A DNA stretch of 18,288 bases, from positions 1-18,288 of the forward strand of contig CAMPGU010000049.1 in the NCBI GenBank assembly GCA_946885645.1. Direction: 5' to 3'. The stretch comes from an uncultured Haloferula sp. Its GTDB lineage: Bacteria > Verrucomicrobiota > Verrucomicrobiae > Verrucomicrobiales > Akkermansiaceae. The position numbers were made by a program, and so were the translations under genes. A model generated the notes under the pieces. The model was not told where the DNA came from. It searched no databases and worked only from the letters and a program-made list of their open reading frames with translations. Every line of letters begins with the position of its first letter. Position 1 is the first letter of the stretch. Of the stretch, positions 6,792 through 15,255 are shown in pieces.

Positions 6792-7970
6792 GTGATTTCC
6801 CTCCAAGAGGCTCGCCGCATGATCGCCGGAGTGCTCCGTCCGCTGCCTTCCGCGTCGGTCGCGCTCGCGGCGTCCCGGGGACGGGTCCTCGCCGCGCCGG
6901 TGCTGGCGGATGCCGCCTACCCCTCCGGAGATCGGGCAACGATGGATGGCTACGTGATCCAAGGCGACGCCTTGCCCGGCGAATTCCAAGTGGCCGGTGA
7001 AATCCAGGCCGGAGCGGATCCCGACCGGAAGCTCGCACCCGGCGAGGCGATGCGGGTTTTCACCGGGGCCTTGCTACCTCCCGGCGGGGGGCGCGTCATC
7101 CCGCAGGAACAGGCGGAGCGGAAGGGAGACCGCGTGAACTTCGCCGCTTTTCCAAATGCCCTTTTCATCCGGCCGGAAGGCTCCGAAGCCCGGCCCGGCG
7201 ATGTCATCCTGCCAGCGGGAGCGGTGCTGGGCGCTCCGGAGCTGGCCATGCTGGCGCAGGTCGGCGCGGTGGCTCCCGACGTGGTCGGACTCCCCGTCGT
7301 CCGCCACATTGCCACGGGCGGGGAAATCGTCCCGCCGGAGGAGAGCCCGCCGCATGGCAAGATCCGGGACACGAATACCACCTTGCTCGCCGCCTTGCTT
7401 GCCGACCTTGCGGCTTCCTTCACCTCGTCCCGTTGCCCGGACGATCCGGCCGCTTTGGCCCAGCTCTGCACCCCGCCCTGCGATCTTTTGCTGATTTCCG
7501 GCGGGGCCAGCGTGGGGGACTATGATTTCGGCTCGGAAGCGCTGCGACGGCTCGGCTTCACGATCCATTTCGACAAGGTGAACCTGCGCCCCGGCAAGCC
7601 GCTCACTTTTGCAAGCCGGGGGGCTCAAGCCGCCTTCGTCATCCCGGGGAACCCCGTGTCGCACTTCGTGTGCTTCCACGTGGCGATCCGCCTGGCGCTG
7701 GACCTCCTGTCGGGGCGCGAGCCTTCCTGGATGCTTCTTGATCTGGAGATCGAGGGCGGCGAAGCGCTGCGGGTGAATCCGCGGGAGACCTGGTGGCCGG
7801 CGCGCGTCCATGCCCGTGCCGGCGCTCTTGCCGTCTCGCCACTGCGGTGGTCCACTTCCGGGGACACCTTCTCGCTGGCCGGTGCCAATGCGCTGGTGCT
7901 CGTCGATGAATCCTCTCCTTCCGGCAACCGCGCCAAAACCTTGCTGCTCGGCCCACCGCACCTGACCTGA
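6792..7970 (+). CDS. moeA: MoeA, molybdopterin molybdenumtransferase
   Basis: The start is GTG 6792, giving VISLQEARRMI, which fits the usual MoeA N-terminus and a 392-residue product; the frame stays open far upstream but only as antisense of moaD/moaE. MoeA inserts molybdate into adenylylated molybdopterin. Motifs seen in order are DRATMDGYV (47-55), VFTGALLPPGG (89-99), IATGGEIV (173-180, with the catalytic-region glutamate), GKIRDTNTTLL (189-199), LISGGASVGDYD (234-245), VNLRPGKPLTF (263-273) and IPGNPVSHF (284-292). The C-terminal beta domain (about 315-390) is present. moaC follows after three bases. MoeA-like MogA or CinA domains were considered, but the full domain order is that of MoeA. 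Confidence 0.95.
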   Translation: MISLQEARRMIAGVLRPLPSASVALAASRGRVLAAPVLADAAYPSGDRATMDGYVIQGDALPGEFQVAGEIQAGADPDRKLAPGEAMRVFTGALLPPGGGRVIPQEQAERKGDRVNFAAFPNALFIRPEGSEARPGDVILPAGAVLGAPELAMLAQVGAVAPDVVGLPVVRHIATGGEIVPPEESPPHGKIRDTNTTLLAALLADLAASFTSSRCPDDPAALAQLCTPPCDLLLISGGASVGDYDFGSEALRRLGFTIHFDKVNLRPGKPLTFASRGAQAAFVIPGNPVSHFVCFHVAIRLALDLLSGREPSWMLLDLEIEGGEALRVNPRETWWPARVHARAGALAVSPLRWSTSGDTFSLAGANALVLVDESSPSGNRAKTLLLGPPHLT

Positions 7971-7973
7971 ACG

Positions 7974-8426
7974 ATGTCCTCACCCGAATTTTCCCATCTC
8001 GACGCCGAAGGGACCGCCCGCATGGTGGACGTCGGCGCGAAACCCGTGCAACGCCGCCTCGCGGTGGCGACGGGCTTCGTCGGGTGCGCGCCCGCCACGG
8101 TGCAGGCGCTGCGCGACAAGGCGCTTCCGAAGGGCGATGTGCTCACGGTGGCCCGCATCGCTGCAATTCAAGCGGCCAAGCGCACCGACGAGCTGATCCC
8201 GCTCTGCCACGGCCTGCCGCTGGACAAGGTAGACGTTGACTTCGAGGTGGGCGGGGAGGGCGTGGCGATCCGCGCGACCTCCAGCACCTCGGCGAAGACC
8301 GGGGTGGAAATGGAGGCGCTGGTCGCCGTGTCCGTGGCCGCGCTGACCATCTACGACATGTGCAAGGCCGTGGACAAAGGCATGGTGATCGGCGGGATCA
8401 AGGTCATCGAAAAGATCAAGGAATGA
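7974..8426 (+). CDS. moaC: MoaC, cyclic pyranopterin monophosphate synthase
   Basis: A 150-residue enzyme that converts 3',8-cyclo-GTP to cyclic pyranopterin monophosphate after MoaA acts. Family marks are [18 protein letters not shown] (17-34), [49 protein letters not shown] and [19 protein letters not shown]. The active-site lysine, histidine, glutamates, aspartate and C-terminal lysine known from E. coli MoaC are all in place. One difference is LCHGLPL where the common form is LCHPLPL. The gene starts three bases after moeA, and its stop overlaps the mogA start as ATGA (8423-8426). Confidence 0.96.
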   Translation: MSSPEFSHLDAEGTARMVDVGAKPVQRRLAVATGFVGCAPATVQALRDKALPKGDVLTVARIAAIQAAKRTDELIPLCHGLPLDKVDVDFEVGGEGVAIRATSSTSAKTGVEMEALVAVSVAALTIYDMCKAVDKGMVIGGIKVIEKIKE

Positions 8427-8896
8427 AGGTCGCGCGCCTCACCTTGAGCGACCGGGCCAGCGCCGGGATCTACGAGGACCGCAGCGGCCCGGAGATCGAG
8501 CGCGTCTTCGGCGCTGACGGTGGCGAGGACGTCGAATGGCTGCGTCTTCTGATGCCCGATGACGGGGCCGGGATCGAGGCCCTCCTGCGCCGCCTGGCGG
8601 ACGAGGAGAAATGCGATCTCATCCTCACCACGGGTGGCACCGGTCCGGCTCCGCGCGATGTCACCCCGGAGGCTACCCGCGCCGTGCTGGACCGCGAGCT
8701 ACCGGGATTCGGGGAGATCATGCGGGTGCAGAGCTTCGCGAAAGTGCCCACTGCGATTCTTTCGCGCTCCACCGCCGGAACCCGCGGGACCACGCTCATC
8801 GTGAATCTTCCCGGCAATCCCAAGGCCATCGGCGAATGCCTGCCGCTCCTGATGCCCGCCATCCGCGAGGCGATCCGCCACCTCCACGGAGAGTAG
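8423..8896 (+). CDS. mogA: MogA, molybdopterin adenylyltransferase
   Basis: A 157-residue protein that adenylylates molybdopterin with ATP before metal insertion. It reads [20 protein letters not shown] at the start, then [20 protein letters not shown] (67-86), [12 protein letters not shown] (90-101), [12 protein letters not shown] (108-119) and [16 protein letters not shown] (125-140). The DRE(L/M)PGFGE segment and the PTAILSR context favour MogA over the shorter MoaB type. The ATG at 8423 overlaps the moaC stop. The gene ends five bases before the converging DUF1501 gene, with no terminator hairpin visible between them. Confidence 0.93.
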   Translation: MKVARLTLSDRASAGIYEDRSGPEIERVFGADGGEDVEWLRLLMPDDGAGIEALLRRLADEEKCDLILTTGGTGPAPRDVTPEATRAVLDRELPGFGEIMRVQSFAKVPTAILSRSTAGTRGTTLIVNLPGNPKAIGECLPLLMPAIREAIRHLHGE

Positions 8897-8901
8897 GGTC
8901 G

Positions 8902-10368
8902 TCAGGCGATCACCTCTTTCACGATCCGCGACGGCTTGGTCACGTTCGAAAGACGCTGTTCCAGCCCTTGGAAGGGATAGGTCAGCCTCTTGTGATCGTA
9001 GCCCAGCAGGGTCATCAGCGTGGCGTGAAAATCGTGCGCGCTCACCTTGTCGATCGCGGCCGCGTAGCCGACCGGGTCGGTCTCGCCGTAGGTGAAACCG
9101 GGCTTCACGCCGCCGCCCGCCATCCACAGCGTATAGGCACCGGGGCTGTGATCGCGGCCGATGAAGGGCATCTCCACGCCGCCGCGGTTCTCGCGCATGG
9201 GCGTGCGGCCGAATTCGCCGCTCCAGATGACAAGTGTTTCGTCGAGCAGTCCGCGCTGCTTCAGGTCCTTGAGGAGTGCGGCGATCGGCCGGTCGATCTG
9301 CTCGCATTTCTTGACGAAGCCTTGCTTGAGATCGGTGCCGGCATCAGTGCCATGGGAGTCCCAACCCCAATCGAAGAGCTGGATGAAACGCACGCCCCGC
9401 TCCGCCAGGCGGCGGGCAAGCAGGCAATTGTTGGCGAAGGATTCCTCGCCCGGCCGGGTGCCATAGAGGGCATGAATGTTTTCCGGCTCCTGCTTGAGAT
9501 CGAAGGCGTCCGTAGCGTGGATCTGCATCCGGAATGCCATCTCGTACTGGGCGATGCGCGTGACGGTTTCCGGGTCCCCCACCTCGGCGGCGACGTGCTG
9601 GTTGAGATCGTTGAGGGCATCGAGGGTGCGCCGGCGGAGCGCGCGCGATACCCCGTCGGGGTTCGAGAGATAGAGCACCGGCTCGCCGCGCGAGCGGCAC
9701 TGCACGCCTTGATACACGCTCGGCAGGTAGCCGGAGCCCCACACCGATTTTCCCGCGTCAGGATTATTGCCGCCGGAGGTCAGGACGATGAAGCCGGGCA
9801 AGTTCGCGTTCTCCGAGCCGAGCCCGTAGGTGGTCCACGCGCCGATCGAAGGCGAGCCGAGAAGCTGGCTACCCGTATGCAGCAGGAGCTGCGCGGGGCC
9901 GTGGTTGAACTGGTCCGTCCACATCGACTTGATGAAGCACACTTCGTCGATCACCTGCTCGAAGTGCGGCAGCCGGTCGGAAATCCATTGCCCGCTTTGC
10001 CCCGCCTGATGGAAGGGAAATTGCGAGCCGAGCATCTTCGGAACGCCTTGGATGAAGGCGAACTGCTTGCCTTCCAAGAATTCCTTCGGGCACTCCTTGC
10101 CATCCAGTTTCGCCAGCTCCGGCTTGTAGTCGAAAAGCTCCAGTTGGCTCGGCGACCCGGCCATGTGCAGGTAGATCACCCGCTTCGCCTTAGGCGCGAA
10201 GTGCGACAGGTCGGGAAGCAGGGGATTGGCGGGATCCTTGGGAAGGGGTGCCGCATCGCCTTGGGTGGCGAACCACATGCCGCCCAGGCCGAGCGAGCAG
10301 TTCTTCAGGAAATGCCGCCGGGTGAGGTGCTGGGCGCGCTCGTAGCGGAGCTGCTGAAAGAGGTTCAT
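8902..10368 (-). CDS. Tat-exported DUF1501 family protein
   Basis: A 488-residue protein starting MNLFQQLRYERAQHLTRRHF. The twin arginines at 17-18 followed by FLK, then a Gly-rich hydrophobic stretch, make a Tat signal. The body shows DUF1501 features: RVIYLHMAGSPSQLELFDYK near the start, FNHGPAQLLLHTG, RFIQLFDWGWDSHG, VIWSGEFGRTP, GRDHSPGAYTLWMAGGGVK, and a C-terminal HDFHATLMTLLGYDH. The family is related to the alkaline phosphatase/sulfatase fold but has no proven activity that I know of. ATG 10368 overlaps the stop of the upstream 170-aa gene as ATGA; the frame remains open upstream to 10575 but that region belongs to the other gene. It is the last gene of the cytochrome operon. Confidence 0.92.
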   Translation of the reverse strand: MNLFQQLRYERAQHLTRRHFLKNCSLGLGGMWFATQGDAAPLPKDPANPLLPDLSHFAPKAKRVIYLHMAGSPSQLELFDYKPELAKLDGKECPKEFLEGKQFAFIQGVPKMLGSQFPFHQAGQSGQWISDRLPHFEQVIDEVCFIKSMWTDQFNHGPAQLLLHTGSQLLGSPSIGAWTTYGLGSENANLPGFIVLTSGGNNPDAGKSVWGSGYLPSVYQGVQCRSRGEPVLYLSNPDGVSRALRRRTLDALNDLNQHVAAEVGDPETVTRIAQYEMAFRMQIHATDAFDLKQEPENIHALYGTRPGEESFANNCLLARRLAERGVRFIQLFDWGWDSHGTDAGTDLKQGFVKKCEQIDRPIAALLKDLKQRGLLDETLVIWSGEFGRTPMRENRGGVEMPFIGRDHSPGAYTLWMAGGGVKPGFTYGETDPVGYAAAIDKVSAHDFHATLMTLLGYDHKRLTYPFQGLEQRLSNVTKPSRIVKEVIA

Positions 10369-10877
10369 GGCCCGGCCGGGAAGAAGGGTTTGGCTTTGTC
10401 GTGCTTCTCGAACTCCCCGGCGATCTTCTCCAGTTCCGGCATGTCTGCAGGAATCAAGAACTCCAGCTCGGCATCGGCGAATGTTCCGGCATAGGCGCGG
10501 CGCAGGCACTCGAGCGAGGCCCGGAAAATCTCCGCCAGACCGATTCCGCTTACCTCGGGCTTCGCGGCGCGACAATCGATGGAAAGGACGGGGTCTTTGC
10601 CAGTCGTGCCGTCGTGGCTCATCTTGATTCCGGCGCGGGAGGCCAGATTGATGTCGCTAGCCCCGTCCGGGCTGTTGGTCGGAGCACGATTGGCGAGGGT
10701 GATCAGACCGGCCTTCGACAGACCCGAGCTGGCGTAATGATCCTTGCAGGTGACAGCTAGGATCCGGGGCTTGCCGGCGTCTGAGGCTTCCAAGGGCTGA
10801 TATACCGTCGTCAACCCGGTTTCGCCGGCGTGCAGGAGGCCGCACGCGGCCGCGAGGAACAGGAATGTCTTTTTCAT
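10365..10877 (-). CDS. Unrecognised 170-aa secreted protein in the cytochrome/DUF1501 operon
   Basis: MKKTFLFLAAACGLLHA is a signal peptide with probable cleavage after LHA. AAAC within it is not a good lipobox. The mature part of about 153 residues has three cysteines, a repeated S/D/G-rich middle (ANRAPTNSPDGASDIN), and a helical charged C-terminal third (FADAELEFLIPADMPELEKI). I cannot assign a family. Both ends are coupled: its start overlaps the cytochrome gene stop (ATGA at 10874-10877) and its stop overlaps the DUF1501 start (10365-10368). This tight arrangement implies a product made together with those proteins and exported with them; a role is not inferable. Codon and base use look like the neighbours. 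Confidence 0.85.
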   Translation of the reverse strand: MKKTFLFLAAACGLLHAGETGLTTVYQPLEASDAGKPRILAVTCKDHYASSGLSKAGLITLANRAPTNSPDGASDINLASRAGIKMSHDGTTGKDPVLSIDCRAAKPEVSGIGLAEIFRASLECLRRAYAGTFADAELEFLIPADMPELEKIAGEFEKHDKAKPFFPAGP

Positions 10878-13750
10878 CGGTTCAGTGCGATATCGGAATT
10901 CAGGAGCGTGTTTGCCACCAGCACCATCGCCGCCTCATCGGGCGTGGCCGCGAGCTTGGCAGACTCGGCGGGTGCTTTCTCATAGTCGGCCTTTGCATCC
11001 GCGTGAAGCTTGGAAAGCGAGCTCACCACGGCGGCGGGTGCATCTTGCAGCGTGATCAGCCTGTAGCCCGCCGCTATCCGCTCGCTTGCCGTCGTTCCCG
11101 TCATCCGCTTCGCGAAGGCCTGCGCGAACTCCATGAAAGCAGGGTCGTTCAGCGTCACCAGCGCCTGCAGCGGCGTGTTGGTGGAAATGCGGCGGGCCGA
11201 GCAGAGGTCGCGGGTAGGCGCGTCGAAGGTCAGGAAGGCGGGATACCCGCTGGTTCGTTTCGAGTAGGTGTAAATTCCGCGGCGGTAGCGGTCTTCTCCC
11301 TGCGAGGTATTCCATTTCTCGCCGTTGTACACCGATTTCCAGATCCCTTCGGGTTGCGGCGGGAAGACAGGCGGCCCGAATTGCTTCCGGGACAGCAGGC
11401 CGGAGAGGACGAGGCCCTGGTCCCGCACCATCTCCGCCGTGAGGCGCAGGCGCGGGCCCCGCGCGACGAGCTGATTCTTCGGGTCGCGGGCCACCAGCTC
11501 CCGCGATGCCTTCGACGTCTGCCGGTACGAAGCCGACAGGACGAGCTCGCGGAGGAAAGGCTTGATGTGCCAACGGTGATGCCTTTGAAGCCGCAGCGCG
11601 AGGTGATCCAGCAGAGCTTGATTCGCGGGCGGCAAGCCCGAGCTCCCGAAATCCTCCTGCGTTTCCACGATGCCCGTGCCGAAGAGCTCCGCCCACAGGC
11701 GGTTTGCCAGCACCCGCGCTGCCAGCGGATTCCGCTCGCTCACCAGCCACTGCGCCATGTCCAGCCGCGTCAGGTTCTCCTTTTTCTCCGGCGGGCCGGT
11801 GATCGCAGGAATTCCCGGCTTCACCGGTTGATCGCGGGTCAGCCTGTTGCCGCGGATGAAGACCCGCGTGTCCCGGGTGGCGGCGGGCAGGCGCTCCTGC
11901 ATCACGGGGATGCCTTTCCCGGGGATCGCATCGTATTGTTGTTTGCGCGATCCGTGTTCAAGCCAGCGGGCGGCTCTTTCCGGGGACCGGATGAAATCCG
12001 ACAAGCGGGCATCCTCCGTCAGCGATACCTTGAAACGGTTCAGCACGCAGGACTGGTTGTCGCCGTTGCACACGGCCCCGTGGAGCAGGCGGATCTCGAG
12101 TTGATCTCCCGCCGCGGCGATGACCGGCTGCTCCGGCACGAACCACCCGCGGCGCGGGCCCCGCAGCATAGGGAAATCCCCGAAACCGGGAGTGCCGTTG
12201 CGGATCGCTTCGTTGGGATCGAAGGGTCCGGCGATGAAATCGGCGATCACCTCCTTGAAGGCCACGGGCTGCCTGCTGCCGTCGGCTTTCACGAGATCCG
12301 CCTCCAGCTTGGAAATCATCGCTGCACGTTCCGCCCAGGTTTTCGGGTCGTCGTCCTTCGGCAGGATGTCGAGTTGCAGCGCCGCGAAGGGCATGGCCGC
12401 ACCCGTGAGCGTATAAACGGCACCCGTGGGATTGGTGCCGGATGCCAGGATGATGCCGTCCGACTGCTGCACCAGCTGGCCCTCGGGCCCGCTGGATTTC
12501 GCGGCGGTGGCCTTGAAGGTTTGCCATCCTTCCAGCATCCCGGCGACGGCGAGGCCTTCGGAGTTGATCGTATCCCGCAGCGCCCGGAGCTCCTTCTCCA
12601 GCTTTACTGATTCCGACTGAGCCGCCGGATTGTCGGTCACTTTCGTGCGCGGGTACTCGTTGTTCAGATCGACGTCCTCCGTGTTGTTGAAGAAGGCCAT
12701 GAACTTGTAGTAGTCCTCGTGCGGAAAGGGATCGTAGGGGTGCGAGTGGCACTGGATGCACCCGAAGGTCGTCGCATTCCACGCGGTCCATGTGGTGTTG
12801 ACCCGGTCCATCACCGCGGCGAGACGATACTCCTCGTCATCGGTGCCGCCCTCGGTGTTGTTCTGGGTGTTCCGGTGGAAGCCGGTTGCGATCAGATCGC
12901 CCGGTTCCGGGTTTTCGATCAGGTCGCCCGCCAGCTGTTTCACCGTGAAAGTGTCGAATGGCAGGTCGGCATTGAACGCGCGGATCACCCAGTCCCGGTA
13001 CGGCCAGATGTCGCGGTGCGGATCCTTCTCGAAGCCGGTCGTGTCGGAATAGCGGGCGAGGTCCAGCCACATCGCGGCCCAGCGCTCGCCGTACTGCGGC
13101 GAGGCCAGCAGCCGGTCCACGGCGGCCTCCATCGCCGCCTGCGGATCGGCGGCCACGGCCGTGCGGAATGCCGACCACTCCTCGGGCAAGGGCGGCAGCC
13201 CGGTGAGATCGAGGGAAACGCGCCTGAACCACTCGGCGGCCGAAGCCTCCGGGGATGGCGCGAGCTTCTCCGCCTCCAGGTTCGCCAGCACGTGGCGGTC
13301 CAGCTCGACCTTGGGCCAGGCCGGATTTCTCAATGCGGGCACGGGCGGCTCCTCCGGCTTCTGAAAGGACCAGTGCTCGCCCCACTTCGCCCCTTCCTTG
13401 ATCCAGCGTTCCAGCAGGGCGATCTGGTTTTCTTCCAGCCCGTGCGGATGCTCCTCGGGCGGGGGCATCTTTTCGTCCGGATCGCTGCTTTTGATCCGCC
13501 GGATCATCTCGGAGGCAGCCGGGTTGCCGGGCACCACCACGGACTTGCCGGATTCGCCTTTCCCCAAGGCTTCCTCGCGGAAGATGAATGACACCTCGCC
13601 CGCCTGTTTTACCCCGCCGTGGCAGGTCGTGCAGTTTTTGTTGAGGAGCGGCCGGATGTCGCGATTGAAATCGACCGGCTCCTCCGCACGGAGATTCGGG
13701 ATGCTAGAAGCAAGGATGAGCAGGGTAAGACGCATCGCTGGGCTCAACAT
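10874..13750 (-). CDS. PSD1-type planctomycete cytochrome protein (PSCyt1, DUF1549, DUF1553)
   Basis: A 958-residue exported protein. Residues 1-22 are a signal peptide; ATG at codon 6 (13735) gives a more compact one and is an alternative start. PSCyt1 carries a heme c site, CTTCH at 40-44, and a later KMPPPEEHPHG. DUF1549 (PSCyt2) covers about 149-365, with WFRRVSLDLTGLPP (174-187) and a second CxxCH, CIQCHSHPYDPF (331-342). A beta-rich, CBM-like region lies at about 440-580. DUF1553 covers about 660-895, with NPLAARVLANRLWAELFG (674-691) and STNTPLQALVTLNDP (856-870). The first CxxCH is a likely covalent heme site; whether the second binds heme is uncertain. Such genes are typical of planctomycetes and Verrucomicrobiota and are usually next to DUF1501 genes. 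It heads a three-gene coupled operon. Confidence 0.95.
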   Translation of the reverse strand: MLSPAMRLTLLILASSIPNLRAEEPVDFNRDIRPLLNKNCTTCHGGVKQAGEVSFIFREEALGKGESGKSVVVPGNPAASEMIRRIKSSDPDEKMPPPEEHPHGLEENQIALLERWIKEGAKWGEHWSFQKPEEPPVPALRNPAWPKVELDRHVLANLEAEKLAPSPEASAAEWFRRVSLDLTGLPPLPEEWSAFRTAVAADPQAAMEAAVDRLLASPQYGERWAAMWLDLARYSDTTGFEKDPHRDIWPYRDWVIRAFNADLPFDTFTVKQLAGDLIENPEPGDLIATGFHRNTQNNTEGGTDDEEYRLAAVMDRVNTTWTAWNATTFGCIQCHSHPYDPFPHEDYYKFMAFFNNTEDVDLNNEYPRTKVTDNPAAQSESVKLEKELRALRDTINSEGLAVAGMLEGWQTFKATAAKSSGPEGQLVQQSDGIILASGTNPTGAVYTLTGAAMPFAALQLDILPKDDDPKTWAERAAMISKLEADLVKADGSRQPVAFKEVIADFIAGPFDPNEAIRNGTPGFGDFPMLRGPRRGWFVPEQPVIAAAGDQLEIRLLHGAVCNGDNQSCVLNRFKVSLTEDARLSDFIRSPERAARWLEHGSRKQQYDAIPGKGIPVMQERLPAATRDTRVFIRGNRLTRDQPVKPGIPAITGPPEKKENLTRLDMAQWLVSERNPLAARVLANRLWAELFGTGIVETQEDFGSSGLPPANQALLDHLALRLQRHHRWHIKPFLRELVLSASYRQTSKASRELVARDPKNQLVARGPRLRLTAEMVRDQGLVLSGLLSRKQFGPPVFPPQPEGIWKSVYNGEKWNTSQGEDRYRRGIYTYSKRTSGYPAFLTFDAPTRDLCSARRISTNTPLQALVTLNDPAFMEFAQAFAKRMTGTTASERIAAGYRLITLQDAPAAVVSSLSKLHADAKADYEKAPAESAKLAATPDEAAMVLVANTLLNSDIALNR

Positions 13751-13773
13751 ACGGCAGCGCAGTGCCTTCTTTC

Positions 13774-13803
13774 ATCATACTCCGCTTTCGCGGTCATCGT
13801 AAA
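13774..13803 (-). promoter_or_regulatory. Putative sigma-70 promoter of the cytochrome operon
   Basis: On the minus strand TTTACG (13803-13798) is followed after 18 bases by TATGAT (13779-13774), 5 of 6 matches to the -10 consensus and 4 of 6 to the -35. Transcription would begin near 13767, about 17 bases before ATG 13750. The rest of the 284-base gap (13751-14034) holds only this and the upstream gene's terminator. Confidence 0.4.
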
Positions 13804-13985
13804 CCCCGGCTTTTTTGGGGGACTGTCGCCGAAATGGGTGACAAGGGAACCGTCGGCATCGGGGAATTTTACCATCACAGGTGCGGTTGCAGCAGGGCAC
13901 TGTGGTGGAGACGGGAGGAGTGCGCAACTCACCCGAAAGAGGAGCCGTTCTGCGTTTCCCGGCTTGGACCCGGCGAACGGACACG

Positions 13986-14017
13986 AAAAAGGCCGGAGCC
14001 GCAATGGCCCCGGCCTT
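13986..14017 (-). terminator. Intrinsic terminator of the coiled-coil protein gene
   Basis: Read on the minus strand, AAGGCCGG pairs with CCGGCCTT (8 bp), extended by a G-U pair and a GCC/GGC stem around the loop ATTGC, and runs directly into a T tract (revcomp of 13986-13990). It begins 17 bases after the TAA at 14035-14037, as expected of a rho-independent terminator. Confidence 0.85.
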
Positions 14018-14034
14018 GAGGAAATCCTTGCCGT

Positions 14035-15255
14035 TTAGCGGGACGCGCTTTCCCGGCTCTCTTCTACCGGGGGTTGCCGGCTGGCGGTCTTCGCCTCCAT
14101 CTCCTCGACCTTCTTGCGCAAGCTTTCGATCTCGGTGCTCTTGCTGGCTACCTGCTCCTTGAGGCCGTTCTGGGCGGCGAGCGCATTGGCAAGCTGGCCG
14201 CTTGCTTCTTTCAACTGCGCCTCCATCTGCGCCCGATCTTGCTCCGCGCGATCACGGGCGGCGGAGGCTCCCTGGATCGCCGCCGTGGCCTTGGCAGCTT
14301 GGTCCTTCGCCGCCTGGATCTCCGCAGAGAGGGGCTGGAGCGTGGAGCGGAGTTGGGCCGACTCTTTCTGGAGCATCGCCAGCGTTTCCCGCGTGGCCGT
14401 CAGCTCGGTGCGGGCGGTATGGAGTTCCCTTTCAACGGTCACCTTGCCCTCCTTGAGCCCCGCGGCTTCCTTCGTTGCCGCGGAAAGCTGCTCCTTGGCA
14501 GCCCCCAGATCCTTCGCCATGGCGTCCCGTTCTTCCCTGGCTTTGGCGAGTGCCTCGAATTGGACCTTGGCGCTCGCCTTGAAGTCTTCAAAGGCCTTCT
14601 TGAGATCCTTGCCGAAGGTCACGCTGGCGACGAGCTGCCGCTTGCTTTCCGCATGCGCCTTCGCTTCGTCACCCAGCTTCTTCGCGATCTGGTCTTTCGC
14701 GGCATTCGCCTCGGCCAGTTGCTTTTTCAGCGCGACGCGTTCGGCCGGCGCCTGGAGTTCGCCACGCACCTCGGCCAAGCCGTTCTTCAACACCGCGAAC
14801 TCTTTCATGGCGGAGTCCATCTGGTCGCGGAAGGTCGCCAGGCTGCGGAATGCCTCCTCCCCGGCACCGAGCTTCTTCTCCAGTACCGTGGCCTTGTCCT
14901 TCCATTGCCAGACTTCGTGATTCGAGGCCTCGAGCTGCTTCTTGAGCCCTGCCAGTTGTGCCTCAAGCTGTTGCTTCGCCTCGCGCACCGCCTGCGCTTC
15001 CTTGCGCGCGGCGTCGCGTTCGCCGGTCACCCCGGCCGCTTCCGTGCGGGCTTCGATGATCGCCTTGTTCATCGTTTCGAACTGCCGCTGCAGGCCTGCC
15101 AAAGCGTCGGTCGGGACCGCGATGTCCGCGGCTTTTTTCGCATCTGCGGGGGTGGCCGCAGGCTGTTGACCCTTGGGGTCTTCGTTCGCGTGAAGGATCG
15201 GGGTGATCGCCACCGCGAGGCTCATCCAGAGTGGAGTAATGTGGATACGCTTCAT
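14035..15255 (-). CDS. Exported Ala-rich coiled-coil protein of unknown function
   Basis: A 406-residue protein. MKRIHITPLWMSLAVAITPILHA is a signal peptide with cleavage likely after LHA. A short Pro/Ala-rich spacer (NEDPKGQQPAATPADAKK) follows. From about residue 50 to 390 nearly the whole chain is heptad-like, rich in Ala, Glu, Lys and Gln, with few aromatics and almost no prolines except around ELQAPAERV and LQPLSAE, so a long coiled coil or helical bundle is expected. The tail after EMEAKTA is polar and disordered (SRQPPVEESRESASR). No catalytic motif is seen. A structural or spacer role in the periplasm or at the envelope is inference. It appears to be a single-gene unit: an AT-rich upstream gap and a strong terminator downstream. 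Confidence 0.85.
   Translation of the reverse strand: MKRIHITPLWMSLAVAITPILHANEDPKGQQPAATPADAKKAADIAVPTDALAGLQRQFETMNKAIIEARTEAAGVTGERDAARKEAQAVREAKQQLEAQLAGLKKQLEASNHEVWQWKDKATVLEKKLGAGEEAFRSLATFRDQMDSAMKEFAVLKNGLAEVRGELQAPAERVALKKQLAEANAAKDQIAKKLGDEAKAHAESKRQLVASVTFGKDLKKAFEDFKASAKVQFEALAKAREERDAMAKDLGAAKEQLSAATKEAAGLKEGKVTVERELHTARTELTATRETLAMLQKESAQLRSTLQPLSAEIQAAKDQAAKATAAIQGASAARDRAEQDRAQMEAQLKEASGQLANALAAQNGLKEQVASKSTEIESLRKKVEEMEAKTASRQPPVEESRESASR

Noticed and set aside
6459..6989. Upstream extension of the moaE frame
   Set aside because: Overlaps moaD in another frame and moeA antisense; MoaE begins at MLTEIHF.
8611..10494. 627-codon open frame on the + strand opposite the DUF1501 gene
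   Set aside because: Runs across the mogA 3' end and antisense of a clearly recognised DUF1501 protein; no recognisable domain.
10865..12610. 581-codon open frame on the + strand opposite the cytochrome gene
   Set aside because: Antisense shadow of the DUF1553 half; the composition is not protein-like.
13804..13821. CCCC...GGGG hairpin with an internal T run
   Set aside because: Four-base stem with a nine-base loop; too weak to call a terminator, and it lies upstream of a better promoter candidate.
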